Shown here: piece after piece, positions 45,342 to 55,261 of the stretch
Layout: each line of letters starts with the position of its first letter
Position numbering within the stretch: the first letter of the stretch is position 1
Assembly: GCF_029633825.1 (NCBI RefSeq)
Contig: NZ_CP090640.1
Location: forward strand, 434,001-498,000
DNA from: Burkholderia contaminans
Lineage (GTDB): Bacteria > Pseudomonadota > Gammaproteobacteria > Burkholderiales > Burkholderiaceae
Length of the DNA stretch: 64,000 bases
Reading direction: 5' to 3'
Translations under genes and position numbers: made by a program
The notes under the pieces: model-generated
Database searches by the model: none
Told to the model about the DNA's origin: nothing
Seen by the model: only the letters and a program-made list of their open reading frames with translations

Positions 45342-46322
45342 CTACGCCACCACCGCTCCGCGCTGCGCATCCGGCGCCTTCGCCTGCACCCCCACCCGAC
45401 CCCGCCAGTTCTCCCCGCCCTCCAGCGACGGCGTCGACTCGAACACCTCCGCGATCCAGTCGGCAAACACGCGCACCTTCTGCGACAGATGCCGGTTGTG
45501 CGGATACACGATCGAAATCGGCTTCGGCTTCGGATTGCAGTCCGGCAGCACCTCGACCAGCGAGCCGTCGAGCAGGTGCGGCAGCACCATGAACAACGTC
45601 GGCTGGATCATCCCGAACCCTTCGAGCCCACACGTCACGTAGGCATCCGAATCGTTGACCGTGACGCTCCCGTTCATCCGCACCTCGAACGGCTTGCCAT
45701 CGATCATGAACACCCACGGAATCGCCCGCGCACCGTGGCTCGATCGAAAATTCACCGCGTGGTGTTCGGCGAGATCGGCAATCTCGTGCGGCTCGCCGTG
45801 ACGCGCGAGGTAATCGGGCGACGCGCAAGTCACGCGCTTGAGCATCCCGATGCGCCGCGCGACCATCGACGAATCCTCCAGCGGCCCGACCCGGATCATG
45901 CAGTCGATGCCCTCCTCGACCGGATCGACGTAGCGGTCGGAGAGCCCCAGTTCGAGCGTGATGTCCGGGTAGCGCTGCCGGAAAATCGACAGCGAAGGCA
46001 GCACGATGCGCCGCCCGAGCGAACTCGGCATGTGGACGCGCAACACGCCGCTCGGCTTGCGGTTGCCGGTCTGGAAACTCGCGTCGGCCTCCGCGATCTC
46101 CGAGATGATCTTCATGCAATGCTCGTAGTACGCCGCACCTTCCGGCGTCAGCGACAGCCTGCGCGTCGTACGGTGCATCAGGCGCACGCCGAGCAGCGCC
46201 TCGAGGTTCTGGATGATGGTCGTCACCGACGCGCGCGGCATCGCGAGCGTGTCGGCGGCGCGCGTAAAGCTGTTCGCGTCGACCACGCGGGTAAAAACTT
46301 CCATTGCCTGGATTCGGTCCAT
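45342..46322 (-). CDS. LysR-family transcriptional regulator
   Basis: The 326-residue protein begins MDRIQAMEVFTRVVDANSFT with the winged helix TLAMPRASVTTIIQNLEALL. The effector domain follows (SDRYVDPVEEGIDCMIRVGP), as in the large LysR class whose members control adjacent redox or catabolic genes. It has an extra ~20-residue tail. The target is unknown. First gene of core sequence after the island. Confidence 0.92.
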   Translation of the reverse strand: MDRIQAMEVFTRVVDANSFTRAADTLAMPRASVTTIIQNLEALLGVRLMHRTTRRLSLTPEGAAYYEHCMKIISEIAEADASFQTGNRKPSGVLRVHMPSSLGRRIVLPSLSIFRQRYPDITLELGLSDRYVDPVEEGIDCMIRVGPLEDSSMVARRIGMLKRVTCASPDYLARHGEPHEIADLAEHHAVNFRSSHGARAIPWVFMIDGKPFEVRMNGSVTVNDSDAYVTCGLEGFGMIQPTLFMVLPHLLDGSLVEVLPDCNPKPKPISIVYPHNRHLSQKVRVFADWIAEVFESTPSLEGGENWRGRVGVQAKAPDAQRGAVVA

Positions 46323-46502
46323 GCTGCTCCCCCTTCGAATCGCCAACGGGACAGAATAGTGCGCGCGACCGGCGCGGCACAAGCCCCCACCTATTGTTCT
46401 CCGATCCTGAATAGTTTCGGCATTGCGGACGGGAAAGCGATGGATTTCCGCTCAGTCAAAACGGCAATCGTTCCGGCCCCGGTCATGGCCGCACGCGGTG
46501 CG

Positions 46503-47474
46503 TTACCGCACGAATCGTTCGCGATACCCCTGCGGCGACACGCCCAGCACGCGCACGAAGCAGCGCCGCAGCGTCTCCTCCGAGCCGAAGCCGCAGCGCG
46601 CGGCGATCCGCTTGACGGGCCATGCCGTTTCGCCGAGCAGGCGCTGCGCGGCCTCGACGCGGATCTGCTCGACCGCGCGCGCGGGCGTGCGGCCGGTTTC
46701 GGCGCGGTAGTGGCGCACGAAGCTGCGCTCGCTCATGCGCACACGCTCGGCCAGCGCCGGCACCGACAGGTCGGCCGCCAGGTGCTCGGCCATCCACGCA
46801 TGCAGTTCGCCGAATCGATCGTCGGTGCGCTGCATCGACAGCATCGTGCTGAACTGCGCCTGTCCGCCCGGACGCTTCAGGAACACGACGAGCTCGCGCG
46901 CGACGTCGAGGGCGGTCGCCCGCCCGAGATCCTCCTCGACCAGCGCGAGCGCGAGATCGATGCCGGCCGTCACGCCGGCCGAGGTCCACAATACGCCTTC
47001 ACGGATGAAGATCGGATCGGATTCGACGCGCACGTTCGGATAGCGCGCCGCGAATTCGTCGCAGCGCGCCCAGTGCGTGACCGCACGCCGCCCGTCGAGC
47101 AGGCCGGCCTCGGCAAGCAGGAACGCGCCGGTGCAGACCGATGCCACGCGCCGTGTGCGTGCCGCCTGCTGCCGCACCCAGCGCACCAGCCGCGCATCCT
47201 TCGACGCCGCGTGCACGCCCTTGCCGCCGGCGACGATCAGCGTGTCGGGATGGCGCGCGGCCGAGCGCAGCGATTCCGCCATCACGACCAGGCCCGACGA
47301 CGTCTCGACGGGGCCCGCCTCGGCCGCGATGACGCGCGGCGCATAGGGCGCAGGCTGGCCGCGCTCCAGCGCGAGTTCGTTGACGGACGCAAACACCTGC
47401 AGCGGCCCCGACACGTCGAGCAACTGGGCACGAGGGAACGCGAGGACCAGGATCGAACGCGGGGCGGCGGGCAT
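46503..47474 (-). CDS. GlxA-family AraC-type regulator
   Basis: The 323-residue protein has an N-terminal DJ-1/PfpI-like domain (ILVLAFPRAQLLDVSGPLQV, VASVCTGAFLLAEAGLL) and a C-terminal AraC helix-turn-helix pair (LSVPALAERVRMSERSFVRH and VKRIAARCGFGSEETLRRCF). It is divergent from a DJ-1/PfpI enzyme gene 118 bp away, a common pairing. The start at 47474 precedes the conserved domain closely. Confidence 0.92.
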   Translation of the reverse strand: MPAAPRSILVLAFPRAQLLDVSGPLQVFASVNELALERGQPAPYAPRVIAAEAGPVETSSGLVVMAESLRSAARHPDTLIVAGGKGVHAASKDARLVRWVRQQAARTRRVASVCTGAFLLAEAGLLDGRRAVTHWARCDEFAARYPNVRVESDPIFIREGVLWTSAGVTAGIDLALALVEEDLGRATALDVARELVVFLKRPGGQAQFSTMLSMQRTDDRFGELHAWMAEHLAADLSVPALAERVRMSERSFVRHYRAETGRTPARAVEQIRVEAAQRLLGETAWPVKRIAARCGFGSEETLRRCFVRVLGVSPQGYRERFVR

Positions 47475-47591
47475 GGCGATTGGCTGAAAACGTGGGTGAT
47501 ATGGCAATTTCGCCAAACACTACGCGCCTAGAATCGATCTGTCCATCCCGTGCCGGCAACGGTACGTTCCCCTTCCAAGCGGAGTCCTCGC

Positions 47592-48275
47592 ATGTCCCTG
47601 CATATCGGCTTTCTCGTGTTTCCGGGCGTCCAGCAACTCGATCTCACCGGCCCGCACGACGTGCTCGCGTCGCTGCCCGACGCAACCGTCCATCTGGCCT
47701 GGAAGTCGCGCGACACCGTCGCGTCGAGCAGCGGGCTCGCGCTCGCGCCGACCTGCACGTTCGACGACTGCCCGCCGCTCGACGTGATCTGCATTCCGGG
47801 CGGGATCGGGATCAACGCGCTGCTGCTCGATGCGGAAACGATCGCGTTCGTGCAGCAGCGCGCGGCCGCGGCGCGCTACGTGACGTCGGTCTGCACGGGT
47901 GCGCTGCTGCTGGGCGTGGCCGGCCTGCTGCGCGGGCGGCGCGCGACGACGCACTGGGCGTTCCACTCGCTGCTCGAACCGCTCGGCGCGGTGCCGGTGC
48001 GCGAGCGCGTGGTGCGCGACGGCAACCTGATCACGGGCGGCGGCGTCACGGCCGGCATCGACTTCGCACTGACGATCGCCGCGGAACTGGCCGGCGAAGA
48101 AGAAGCGCAGGCGATCCAGCTGCAACTCGAATACGCGCCCGCGCCGCCGTTCGACGCCGGTTCGCCCGATACCGCGCCGGCAGCGGTCGTGAAGCGCGTC
48201 ACCGAACGTTCGGCGGCCGGCTTCGCGACGCGCAAGGCGACGATCGAACAGGCGCTGCGCGCGACGTCGCACTGA
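47592..48275 (+). CDS. DJ-1/PfpI family protein (isonitrile-hydratase-like)
   Basis: The 227-residue protein begins MSLHIGFLVFPGVQQLDLTG and has the nucleophile-elbow cysteine in VTSVCTGALLLGVAGLL. Its length and the HDVL segment match the InhA isonitrile hydratase group, though the exact substrate is not proven. The ATG at 47592 is preceded by GGAG. Confidence 0.85.
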   Translation: MSLHIGFLVFPGVQQLDLTGPHDVLASLPDATVHLAWKSRDTVASSSGLALAPTCTFDDCPPLDVICIPGGIGINALLLDAETIAFVQQRAAAARYVTSVCTGALLLGVAGLLRGRRATTHWAFHSLLEPLGAVPVRERVVRDGNLITGGGVTAGIDFALTIAAELAGEEEAQAIQLQLEYAPAPPFDAGSPDTAPAAVVKRVTERSAAGFATRKATIEQALRATSH

Positions 48276-48350
48276 CCGCGGACGCCGGGATACTCACTTG
48301 AGGACTCGAAGACAGGAAGACGACGCGCATCCGCGCCGGAGAACCCATCG

Positions 48351-48662
48351 ATGAACATCATCCGCAGCGCCACGTTCACCGCGGACCGCGCGTGGGGCGC
48401 GCTCGACATCGCGAACCTGAACGGCATCACGATCCGCCTGCACTGGACCGACCAGCCGTATCGGTGGCACGTGAACGACGGCGAGGAAGTGTTCGCAGTG
48501 CTCGACGGTCGCGTCGAGATGCGCTATCGCGAAGCAGGCGTCGAGCGCGCGACGGTGCTTGAAACGGGTGACGTGTTCCACGCATCGGCCGGCACCGAGC
48601 ACGTCGCGCATCCGCTCGGGGAAGCACGCATCCTCGTGATCGAAACCGAAGGCAGCGCCTGA
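48351..48662 (+). CDS. Cupin-domain protein
   Basis: The 103-residue protein has a single beta-barrel cupin core: HVNDGEEVFAVLDGRVEMRY (motif 1 region) and VFHASAGTEHVAHPLGEARI (motif 2 region). Only some metal ligands are obvious. The function is unknown. It follows the DJ-1/PfpI gene on the same strand. Confidence 0.8.
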   Translation: MNIIRSATFTADRAWGALDIANLNGITIRLHWTDQPYRWHVNDGEEVFAVLDGRVEMRYREAGVERATVLETGDVFHASAGTEHVAHPLGEARILVIETEGSA

Positions 48663-48720
48663 CGGCCGGCGGCCGGGTGTCGATGCCGCGCGGATGGCAG
48701 CCGCCTCCGCGCGGCGGGGT

Positions 48721-49005
48721 TCATCCGGTGATCGTCCCGGTGGCCTGCGACGCGATCAGCTTCGGCTGCGGCGTGCACAGGCACTGGCACAGGTCGTGTT
48801 CGAGCGCGACGACCTTGCCCATCACGGTCATCGTCCGCTCGCCGCCGTCGGACACGATCACGCCCGGCGACTTGCAGGCGGCGCAGAACACCGCTGCGCC
48901 GAGATACGCGAGTTCGCGTCCGTCGAACGACGAATTGGCGATCCCTTCGAGCACGACGCCGCCGTGGTCGGTCGTGTCGCCCTTCAGAATGAATTTGCGG
49001 CTCAT
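48721..49005 (-). CDS. PAAR-domain protein
   Basis: The 94-residue protein (MSRKFILKGDTTDHGGVVLE, then FCAACKSPGV and LEHDLCQCLC) is of the PAAR type with CxxC and CxC pairs and His residues for the zinc tip. PAAR proteins cap the VgrG spike of type VI secretion. No effector or VgrG gene is adjacent. The start is the only good ATG. Confidence 0.85.
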   Translation of the reverse strand: MSRKFILKGDTTDHGGVVLEGIANSSFDGRELAYLGAAVFCAACKSPGVIVSDGGERTMTVMGKVVALEHDLCQCLCTPQPKLIASQATGTITG

Positions 49006-49130
49006 GTTGTCGGTTCTTCCCTCGGAGATGCCGCGCAACGCGGCAGCATGGCCCCGCACGGGCAATCGGAATCCGCCCGTCGGTCGCGGGCGTTCCGCGA
49101 GCATATCACCGCTCGTCGCGGCCGCCTCCG

Positions 49131-50333
49131 TCAGAACTTGTGCCGCAGCCCCACGCGCGCCTGGAACTGCCGGTCGTTCGCCGATGCGCCGGGCCCGTTG
49201 ATCGCGGCGACCGCCGGGCGTCCGGTCGAGTCGGTACCCGACGCACGCTGGTAGACGGCGCTCAGGTACACGTCGGTGCGCTTCGACAGGAAGTAGTCGA
49301 GCCCCGCCGCGACCTGATGGTACGTCGCACCGTCGCGGCCGTTCACACCGCCGCCGCGCGTGTAGTCGTACGCGACGCCGCCGAACAGGTAGGGCGTGAA
49401 CGTGTAGCGCAAGCTGGCCTCGACGTTGTTGAACACCGCATTGCCGGACACACCGCCGGGATTCGGCCCGGACGACAGGTCGCCGAGCCGGCGGAACGAC
49501 GTGTTCGTATACATCGCGCCGAGCGTGACCGCGCCGATCGCGTAGGTGCCGCCCGCCGCCGCGACCTGCAGCGTATGCGCAGATGCATAGCCTGAATACA
49601 CCGGCGACAGCATGTTGTTGCCCGGCACGCCGCCCGTGACCGGTGCCGGGCTGCCCGTCGTGCCGAAGAACGACACGTTCGGGTTGCGCGCGTTCAGGTA
49701 GCCGGCCGCGACCGTGAGCGGCCCGCGCGTGTAGCCGGCCGTCGTCGACCACACCTGGTTGCGCGTCGCCGCGCCCGCGATGCCGCCCAAGCCGATCATC
49801 GCCGCGAAGCGGAACCCGCCGTAGTCGTTGCTCGTGAACTTGATCGCATTGTTGGTCGAGTTCGCGTTGTTCACGTTGTCGAGGTCGCCGGGGTGCGCAA
49901 CCATGTAGCCGCCGAACAGCGCGGCTGCCTCGAGCGGCCCGAGGAAGTCGACGTTGGTGTCGTACTGGCGCCCGAGCGTGACGGTGCCGAACGGCCCGGA
50001 CAGTCCGACGAACGCCTTCTTGCCGAAGATCAGCCCACCCTGCCCGAGCTTGCCCGTGCTCGGGTCGAAGCCGTTCTCCAGCGTGAAGACGGCCGTCATC
50101 CCGCCGCCGAGATCCTCGACGCCGCGCAGCCCCCAGCGGCTCGCCTGCTGCACGCCGCCCAGCATCCGCCACGCTGGCTTGCCGCTCACCGTGCCGTTCG
50201 GGCCGGCAACCGCGAGGTTGCTCGTGTAGGTCAGCCCCTCGTCGATAATGCCGTACAGCGTCACGCTGCTCTGTGCGTGCGCCGCACCCGCGATCAGCGC
50301 GACGCCCGCGCCTGCCAACAGCCGTTGTCTCAT
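49131..50333 (-). CDS. Gram-negative general porin
   Basis: The 400-residue protein has a cleavable signal (MRQRLLAGAGVALIAGAAHA) and then QSSVTLYGIIDEGLTY, the typical mature start of Burkholderia porins. The rest is Gly-rich antiparallel beta sequence with LFGGYMVA and RRQ-type loop elements, ending GLRHKF with C-terminal Phe for outer membrane insertion. It lies next to an amidase and MFS gene. Confidence 0.93.
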   Translation of the reverse strand: MRQRLLAGAGVALIAGAAHAQSSVTLYGIIDEGLTYTSNLAVAGPNGTVSGKPAWRMLGGVQQASRWGLRGVEDLGGGMTAVFTLENGFDPSTGKLGQGGLIFGKKAFVGLSGPFGTVTLGRQYDTNVDFLGPLEAAALFGGYMVAHPGDLDNVNNANSTNNAIKFTSNDYGGFRFAAMIGLGGIAGAATRNQVWSTTAGYTRGPLTVAAGYLNARNPNVSFFGTTGSPAPVTGGVPGNNMLSPVYSGYASAHTLQVAAAGGTYAIGAVTLGAMYTNTSFRRLGDLSSGPNPGGVSGNAVFNNVEASLRYTFTPYLFGGVAYDYTRGGGVNGRDGATYHQVAAGLDYFLSKRTDVYLSAVYQRASGTDSTGRPAVAAINGPGASANDRQFQARVGLRHKF

Positions 50334-50450
50334 CGGAAGGTCTCCATTGCGCGGGTCGAATGGCAAAACGCAGGCGTGCGCGTGCCCCGCAGGCGCGCGG
50401 CCTGCTCCGGTGCGAACCGGAACCGGTCGGATGTAAGGCGGGAAAGGCGG

Positions 50451-51935
50451 TCAGCGCATCGCGTCGGCGACGACGGCCGGCGGCACCCAGCGGCGGCCGG
50501 CCGCGACTTCGTATGCGTGGCCGAACTGCAGCACGCCCCAGTCGTCGCGGTAGCGGCCGACGATCTGCATGCCGATCGGCAGGCCGGCTGCACCGAAGCC
50601 GCACGGCACCGACAGGATCGGCGCCTCGGTCGACGACAGGTACCAGCACACGCGCATCCAGTCGATGTACGAGGTGCTGGCGGCACCCGGCACGTGCGCA
50701 GGCGAGCGCAGGTCGACGTCGAACGGCATCACCTGCGTGGTCGGCAGCACATAGAACGCGTAGCGCTGCATGAACGCGCGCATCCGCTCGAACAGGCGCG
50801 TCTTGCGCACGAACATGCGGCCGAGATCGGCGGCCGTCAGCGAGCGATGCAGCCGGTATTCGTCGTGAATCTCGGGCTTCAGCACCGCGCGCTGCGCGTC
50901 GTCCAGCCCGTCGACCAGCGTGCCGATCATCCACGCACGTTCGATGCGGAACACGTCCTCGGCGTCCGACAGATCGGGATCGTCGAATTCGACTTCGCAG
51001 CCGAGCGCCGCGAACACGCGCGCCTGCGCGTCCACCGCACGCGCGATCTCCGGATCGATCGGCACGCCGGGCAGGCCGCGCGACATCGCGATGCGCGTGC
51101 CGCGGAAGTCGCGTTCGAGCGGCTGCGCGAAGCGTGCGCCCGGTTCGGCGAGTTCGGTCGCGGTCTCGCCGCTCGGCCCGGCGATCGCGGACAACAGCAG
51201 CGCAGTGTCGGCCACGTCGCGCGCCATCGGCCCGTCGACACCGAGTGTCGTCCAGCCATTCAGGTCCGGTGCGCGCGGCACGCGGCCGGGCGACGGCCGC
51301 AATCCGACGACGTTGTTCCATGCGGCCGGATTGCGCAGCGAGCCGCCCATGTCGCTGCCGCACGCAAGCGGGTTCATCCCGCACGCGAGCGCAGCGGCCG
51401 CACCGCCGCTGCTGCCGCCCGCGGAGCGAGTCAGGTCCCACGGGTTGCGCGTCGCGCCGAACACGTCGTTGAACGTATGCGAACCGGCGCCGAACTCGGG
51501 CGTGTTCGACTTGCCGATCATCAGCGCACCGGCGCTCGCGCAACGGCGCACGACGAGCGCGTCGTGCTGCGGCACGTGATCGGCGAACGAACGCGAGCCG
51601 TACATGGTGCGCACGCCGCGTGTCGCGGTGAGATCCTTCTGCGACACCGGCAGCCCGTGCAACGGCCCCTGCCATTCACCGCGCATCCAGCGTGCATCGA
51701 TGTCGCGCGCACGGGCGCGCAGCAGGTCGGGATCGACGACGGTCACGAGCGCGTTCACGCGCGGGTTGACCGTCGCGATCCGAGCGAGATGCGCGTCGAG
51801 CAGGTCGCATGCACCGATCGCCCGCTTCTTCAGCAGGTCAAGCATCGTGCAGGCGGACAAGTCGCACAGGTCGCCGGCCATCACGTCGACGGACTGGGAC
51901 GAAAACGAACGCGAAAGCGAAGCGGTGGCAGTCAT
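50451..51935 (-). CDS. Amidase-signature family hydrolase
   Basis: The 494-residue enzyme has the AS signature AGGSSGGAAAALACGMNPLA (catalytic Ser) with the upstream catalytic Lys in LPVSQKDL. It ends GRRWVPPAVVADAMR. It hydrolyses an unidentified amide. It lies in a set with a porin and MFS transporter on the same strand, and a divergent LysR gene. Confidence 0.9.
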   Translation of the reverse strand: MTATASLSRSFSSQSVDVMAGDLCDLSACTMLDLLKKRAIGACDLLDAHLARIATVNPRVNALVTVVDPDLLRARARDIDARWMRGEWQGPLHGLPVSQKDLTATRGVRTMYGSRSFADHVPQHDALVVRRCASAGALMIGKSNTPEFGAGSHTFNDVFGATRNPWDLTRSAGGSSGGAAAALACGMNPLACGSDMGGSLRNPAAWNNVVGLRPSPGRVPRAPDLNGWTTLGVDGPMARDVADTALLLSAIAGPSGETATELAEPGARFAQPLERDFRGTRIAMSRGLPGVPIDPEIARAVDAQARVFAALGCEVEFDDPDLSDAEDVFRIERAWMIGTLVDGLDDAQRAVLKPEIHDEYRLHRSLTAADLGRMFVRKTRLFERMRAFMQRYAFYVLPTTQVMPFDVDLRSPAHVPGAASTSYIDWMRVCWYLSSTEAPILSVPCGFGAAGLPIGMQIVGRYRDDWGVLQFGHAYEVAAGRRWVPPAVVADAMR

Positions 51936-51986
51936 ACGGTTCCGGAAGCAAGCAGAAAGGGAGGACGCGGTATCGGGCGCAGTCGG

Positions 51987-53303
51987 TCACGCATCGCGAT
52001 CGCTGCGATCCGACGCGAACGCAAGCGCGACGAGCGACAGCACGCCGCAGACGATCACGTACCACGCGGGCGCGGCCGGATTGCCGGTCGCGCCGATCAT
52101 CCACGTGACGATGAACTGCGCGAAACCGCCGAAGATCGACACGCCGCCCGCATACGCGATCGACAGCGCAGTCGCACGCGTGCTCTTCGGAAACAGCTCG
52201 GCGAGGATCACACCGTTCGCGCCGGCGTTGATCGAGTGCAGCGCGGCGAGCAGCATCACGACCGCATACATCGTCGCGATCGATGGCACCGCGCGCATCA
52301 GCCAGAAGCCCGGCAGGATCAGCACGGTCAGCGCAATGCGCGACCACAGCGCGACACGCTTGCTGCCGGTGCGGTCCGACAGACGCCCGCCGATCGGCGC
52401 GGCGACGAACATCACGGCGCCGGACAGGATCCCGCACCACAGCGCGGTATCCATCGGCAGGTGCAGCACCTTGACCGCATACGTCGACATGTAATACAGC
52501 ACGATGAAGTGCGCGGCCGTGCCGCCGATCACGAGGCCGAGCGCGGTCAGCACGGCCGCGCCGTCGCGCCGCAGCACGGTGCCGAGTACGGCCGACGAAC
52601 GCCGCGCGGCCGCGGCCGGCGCGTGCTGTTCGATCCCGTTGAAGCGCGCGCGCAGGTAAAGGCCGACCGGCGCGATCAGCACACCGAGCAGGAACGGTAC
52701 GCGCCAGCCCCACGATTCGAGCGAGGCCGCGTCGAGGAAATGCGACAGCAGGAAGCCCACGAACGAACCGGCGAGTGCCGCGGCGCCCTGGCTCGCGAAT
52801 TGCCAGCTCGTGTAGTAGCCGCGCTCGCCGGCCGGCGCGCGCTCGGCGAGCAGCGACGTCGATACGCCCACCTCGCCGCCGGCCGAAAAGCCCTGCAGCA
52901 GCCGCGCGACGACCACCAGCACGGGGGCCATCATGCCGATCTGCGCATAGGTCGGCATCACGCCGATCATTCCGGTGCCGATCGCCATCGTGACGAGCGT
53001 GAGGTTCATCGCGGGCACGCGGCCGAAGCGGTCGGCTACGAGCCCGATCACGACGCCGCCGACCGGCCGCGCGATGAAACCGACACCGAAGGTCGCGACC
53101 GACATCAGCAACTGCTGCTGCGCGGATACCGCCGGAAAGAACAGTTTGCCGAGCAGCACCGCGAAGAAGCTGAACACGGTGAGATCGAAGAATTCAAGAC
53201 CGTTGCCGATCGTGATCGCGACAATCAACTGACGATTGGACGGGGATGCGGCAACGTTGCCGACATGCCCGCAGACCATGCTGTCCGCTCGGGGCGCCTT
53301 CAT
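51987..53303 (-). CDS. MFS transporter (MHS-like)
   Basis: The 438-residue permease begins MKAPRADSMVCGHVGNV, then IGNGLEFFDLTVFSFFAVLL. It has GLVADRFGRVPAMN, ARLLQGFSAGGEVGVST and GGRLSDRTGSKR, typical of metabolite:H+ symporters. The nearby amidase suggests it imports the amide or its product. The start at 53303 is the first ATG after a long N-terminal frame with no transporter features. Confidence 0.9.
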   Translation of the reverse strand: MKAPRADSMVCGHVGNVAASPSNRQLIVAITIGNGLEFFDLTVFSFFAVLLGKLFFPAVSAQQQLLMSVATFGVGFIARPVGGVVIGLVADRFGRVPAMNLTLVTMAIGTGMIGVMPTYAQIGMMAPVLVVVARLLQGFSAGGEVGVSTSLLAERAPAGERGYYTSWQFASQGAAALAGSFVGFLLSHFLDAASLESWGWRVPFLLGVLIAPVGLYLRARFNGIEQHAPAAAARRSSAVLGTVLRRDGAAVLTALGLVIGGTAAHFIVLYYMSTYAVKVLHLPMDTALWCGILSGAVMFVAAPIGGRLSDRTGSKRVALWSRIALTVLILPGFWLMRAVPSIATMYAVVMLLAALHSINAGANGVILAELFPKSTRATALSIAYAGGVSIFGGFAQFIVTWMIGATGNPAAPAWYVIVCGVLSLVALAFASDRSDRDA

Positions 53304-53502
53304 GAAGGTGTGTCTCCGTACTGGTTGTGCGTGTCGTGTGCGCGGCCCGTTCGACGGCCTGCGCATGCAGTCTAGGCATTCAAAAACTGCAGCCCGGAGC
53401 GACATTTTTCGATCGTGATAACGCATGGTTATCGCGCGCTTTGAATGCGGCGGCGCGGTGTAGGATGGGAATGTCGCCACTGCCGCCGCGCCCCGCCACG
53501 CC

Positions 53503-54420
53503 GTGAAACACCACCAGCTCCGGGCGCTCGCCGCCATCGCCGAACACGGCAGCCTGCGCGCGGCCGCACGCGCGATCCACCTGTCGCAGCCCGCACTGAC
53601 GAAGGCGATCCGCGAACTCGAACTCGATCTCGGCGTGCCGCTCGTCACCCGCAATGCACGCGGGGCGCAACTCACGCGTTTCGGGCAGGCCGTCCATGCG
53701 CGGGCGCGGCTGATCCTCGCGGAGATGCAGCACGCGCGCGACGACGTGATCCAGTTGTCGGGAGGCAAGGAAGGCGCGCTCGCCTGCGCGCTGACGCCGC
53801 TGATGTCGCTCGGTTTCCTGCCGGCCGCGCTCGACGCATTCCGGCAGCGGATGCCGACGATCCGCCTCGACGTACGCGAAGGCTTTCTCGACACCGCGCT
53901 GCCGCGCCTGCGCGACGGCTCGCTCGACTTCGTGATCGCGATCGTCGACGCGACGCGGCTATCGCCGGAATTCGCGTTCCGGCCGCTGCTTGAATCGGAA
54001 TTGATCCTGATGACGCGCGCGAGCAATCCGCTGCGTCACTGCACCTCGCTCGCGCAGTTGCAGGACGCGCAATGGGTGCTCAACACGTCGCCGGAAAGCA
54101 TCGGCCGGCTGCTGCAGGACGTGTTCGTCGCGCACGGCTATCCGGCGCCGCAGCCGATCGTCGAATGCACGTCGTTCAGCGCGGCGTTTTCGCTGTCGGT
54201 GCATACCGACACCGTGTCCTGCGTGCCGCAGAGCTTCCTGGAGGTCGACTGGATTCGCGAGCGGATGGTCGCGATCGACATCGAGGAGACGATTCCGGCC
54301 GTGTCGGTCGGTGTGCTCACGCGCCGCGATGCGCTGAACACGCTTGCATGCGATTACCTGATCCACTGTTTCGTCGAGGCCGTACGCCGGCACGATCGCG
54401 CGACGCTGCTGTGGCGATAG
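53503..54420 (+). CDS. LysR-family regulator
   Basis: The 305-residue protein starts at a GTG (MKHHQLRALAAIAEHGSLRA) with a clear winged helix (LSQPALTKAIRELELDLGVP) and an effector domain. It is divergent from the MFS-amidase-porin set and probably controls it. Confidence 0.92.
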   Translation: MKHHQLRALAAIAEHGSLRAAARAIHLSQPALTKAIRELELDLGVPLVTRNARGAQLTRFGQAVHARARLILAEMQHARDDVIQLSGGKEGALACALTPLMSLGFLPAALDAFRQRMPTIRLDVREGFLDTALPRLRDGSLDFVIAIVDATRLSPEFAFRPLLESELILMTRASNPLRHCTSLAQLQDAQWVLNTSPESIGRLLQDVFVAHGYPAPQPIVECTSFSAAFSLSVHTDTVSCVPQSFLEVDWIRERMVAIDIEETIPAVSVGVLTRRDALNTLACDYLIHCFVEAVRRHDRATLLWR

Positions 54421-54448
54421 CGGCGCGGCAGGCGAGACGCGGCGCCGC

Positions 54449-54841
54449 TCAGACGAACAGCGCGATGCACAGCGCGGCGCCGCACAGATACGTGCCGAGC
54501 GCGCCGACGAAACGCACGGGATTCGGATTGGCCATCGTCGGCCACGCAAGCAGGCCGATCACGATCAGGCAGCGGCACGCAGTCGCCGCGACGATCAGCG
54601 CCAGGATCGCGCGCGATGGCGCGTGTGTGCCGAAATAGAGAAACAGCACCGCGAGAAACGGCGCGTATTCGGCCGTGTTGCCGTGCGCGCGCACGATCTT
54701 GTGCAACCCGTTCGCCGGATCGGGCGCGCACCCGGAGCTGGTGGCGCACCGGAAGCGCGCGACGGACACGACGAGCCCGAGCCCGAACAGCAACAGCCCG
54801 AGAATGGCCGTGCAAACGAGCGCGACGGGATGGATCGGCAT
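54449..54841 (-). CDS. MAPEG-family membrane protein
   Basis: The 130-residue protein has four hydrophobic helices and the conserved VRAHGNTAEYAPFLAVLFLY of the MAPEG family (glutathione-related membrane enzymes). The real substrate is not known. Confidence 0.85.
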   Translation of the reverse strand: MPIHPVALVCTAILGLLLFGLGLVVSVARFRCATSSGCAPDPANGLHKIVRAHGNTAEYAPFLAVLFLYFGTHAPSRAILALIVAATACRCLIVIGLLAWPTMANPNPVRFVGALGTYLCGAALCIALFV

Positions 54842-55261
54842 GGGACTCCCGGCAAAAGCGGAAATGCGCCGCATAGCCAATGATCGTACCCGTGACCGAC
54901 ACGCGCGACCATCACGGAAACCCGCAGCATCGCCGTGCGCCGGACACAATTTTACGGTCGGGTTCCGATCCCAATTGCCGCTCCGCCGCACCGCACGGAA
55001 CCGGTGCATTGCCCGCCTGCCCTGCCGCCCGGGCCTGCCCGCCGACACGACGTGCCACGCAGCCTCTCGGCACGAAACCGGCAGACGTTACGCCGCGACG
55101 GCATGCACCACCGCAATGCAACGCAGGTGACAGCGCGTCGCAGGCACGCGCGTTGCGCCGACGCATCTCGGTAGTGAACGCCCTTGGCAGCCCGCTGCGG
55201 AGGACTACACTAATCCTTAATGGGGTGCGGCCGGAGCCCGCGCCTTCAGGGAGACGCCGCC
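54842..55261. other. Intergenic region
   Basis: The 420 bp between two divergent genes show no convincing reading frame. They should hold both promoters. Confidence 0.5.

Noticed and set aside
48721..53375. Very long open frames on both strands (for example 984 codons leftward at 48721-51675 and 1160 codons rightward at 49893-53375)
   Set aside because: They are shadows of porin, amidase and MFS genes in GC-rich DNA: Arg/Ala-rich translation without domains. Only the PAAR gene at the end of the leftward frame is real.
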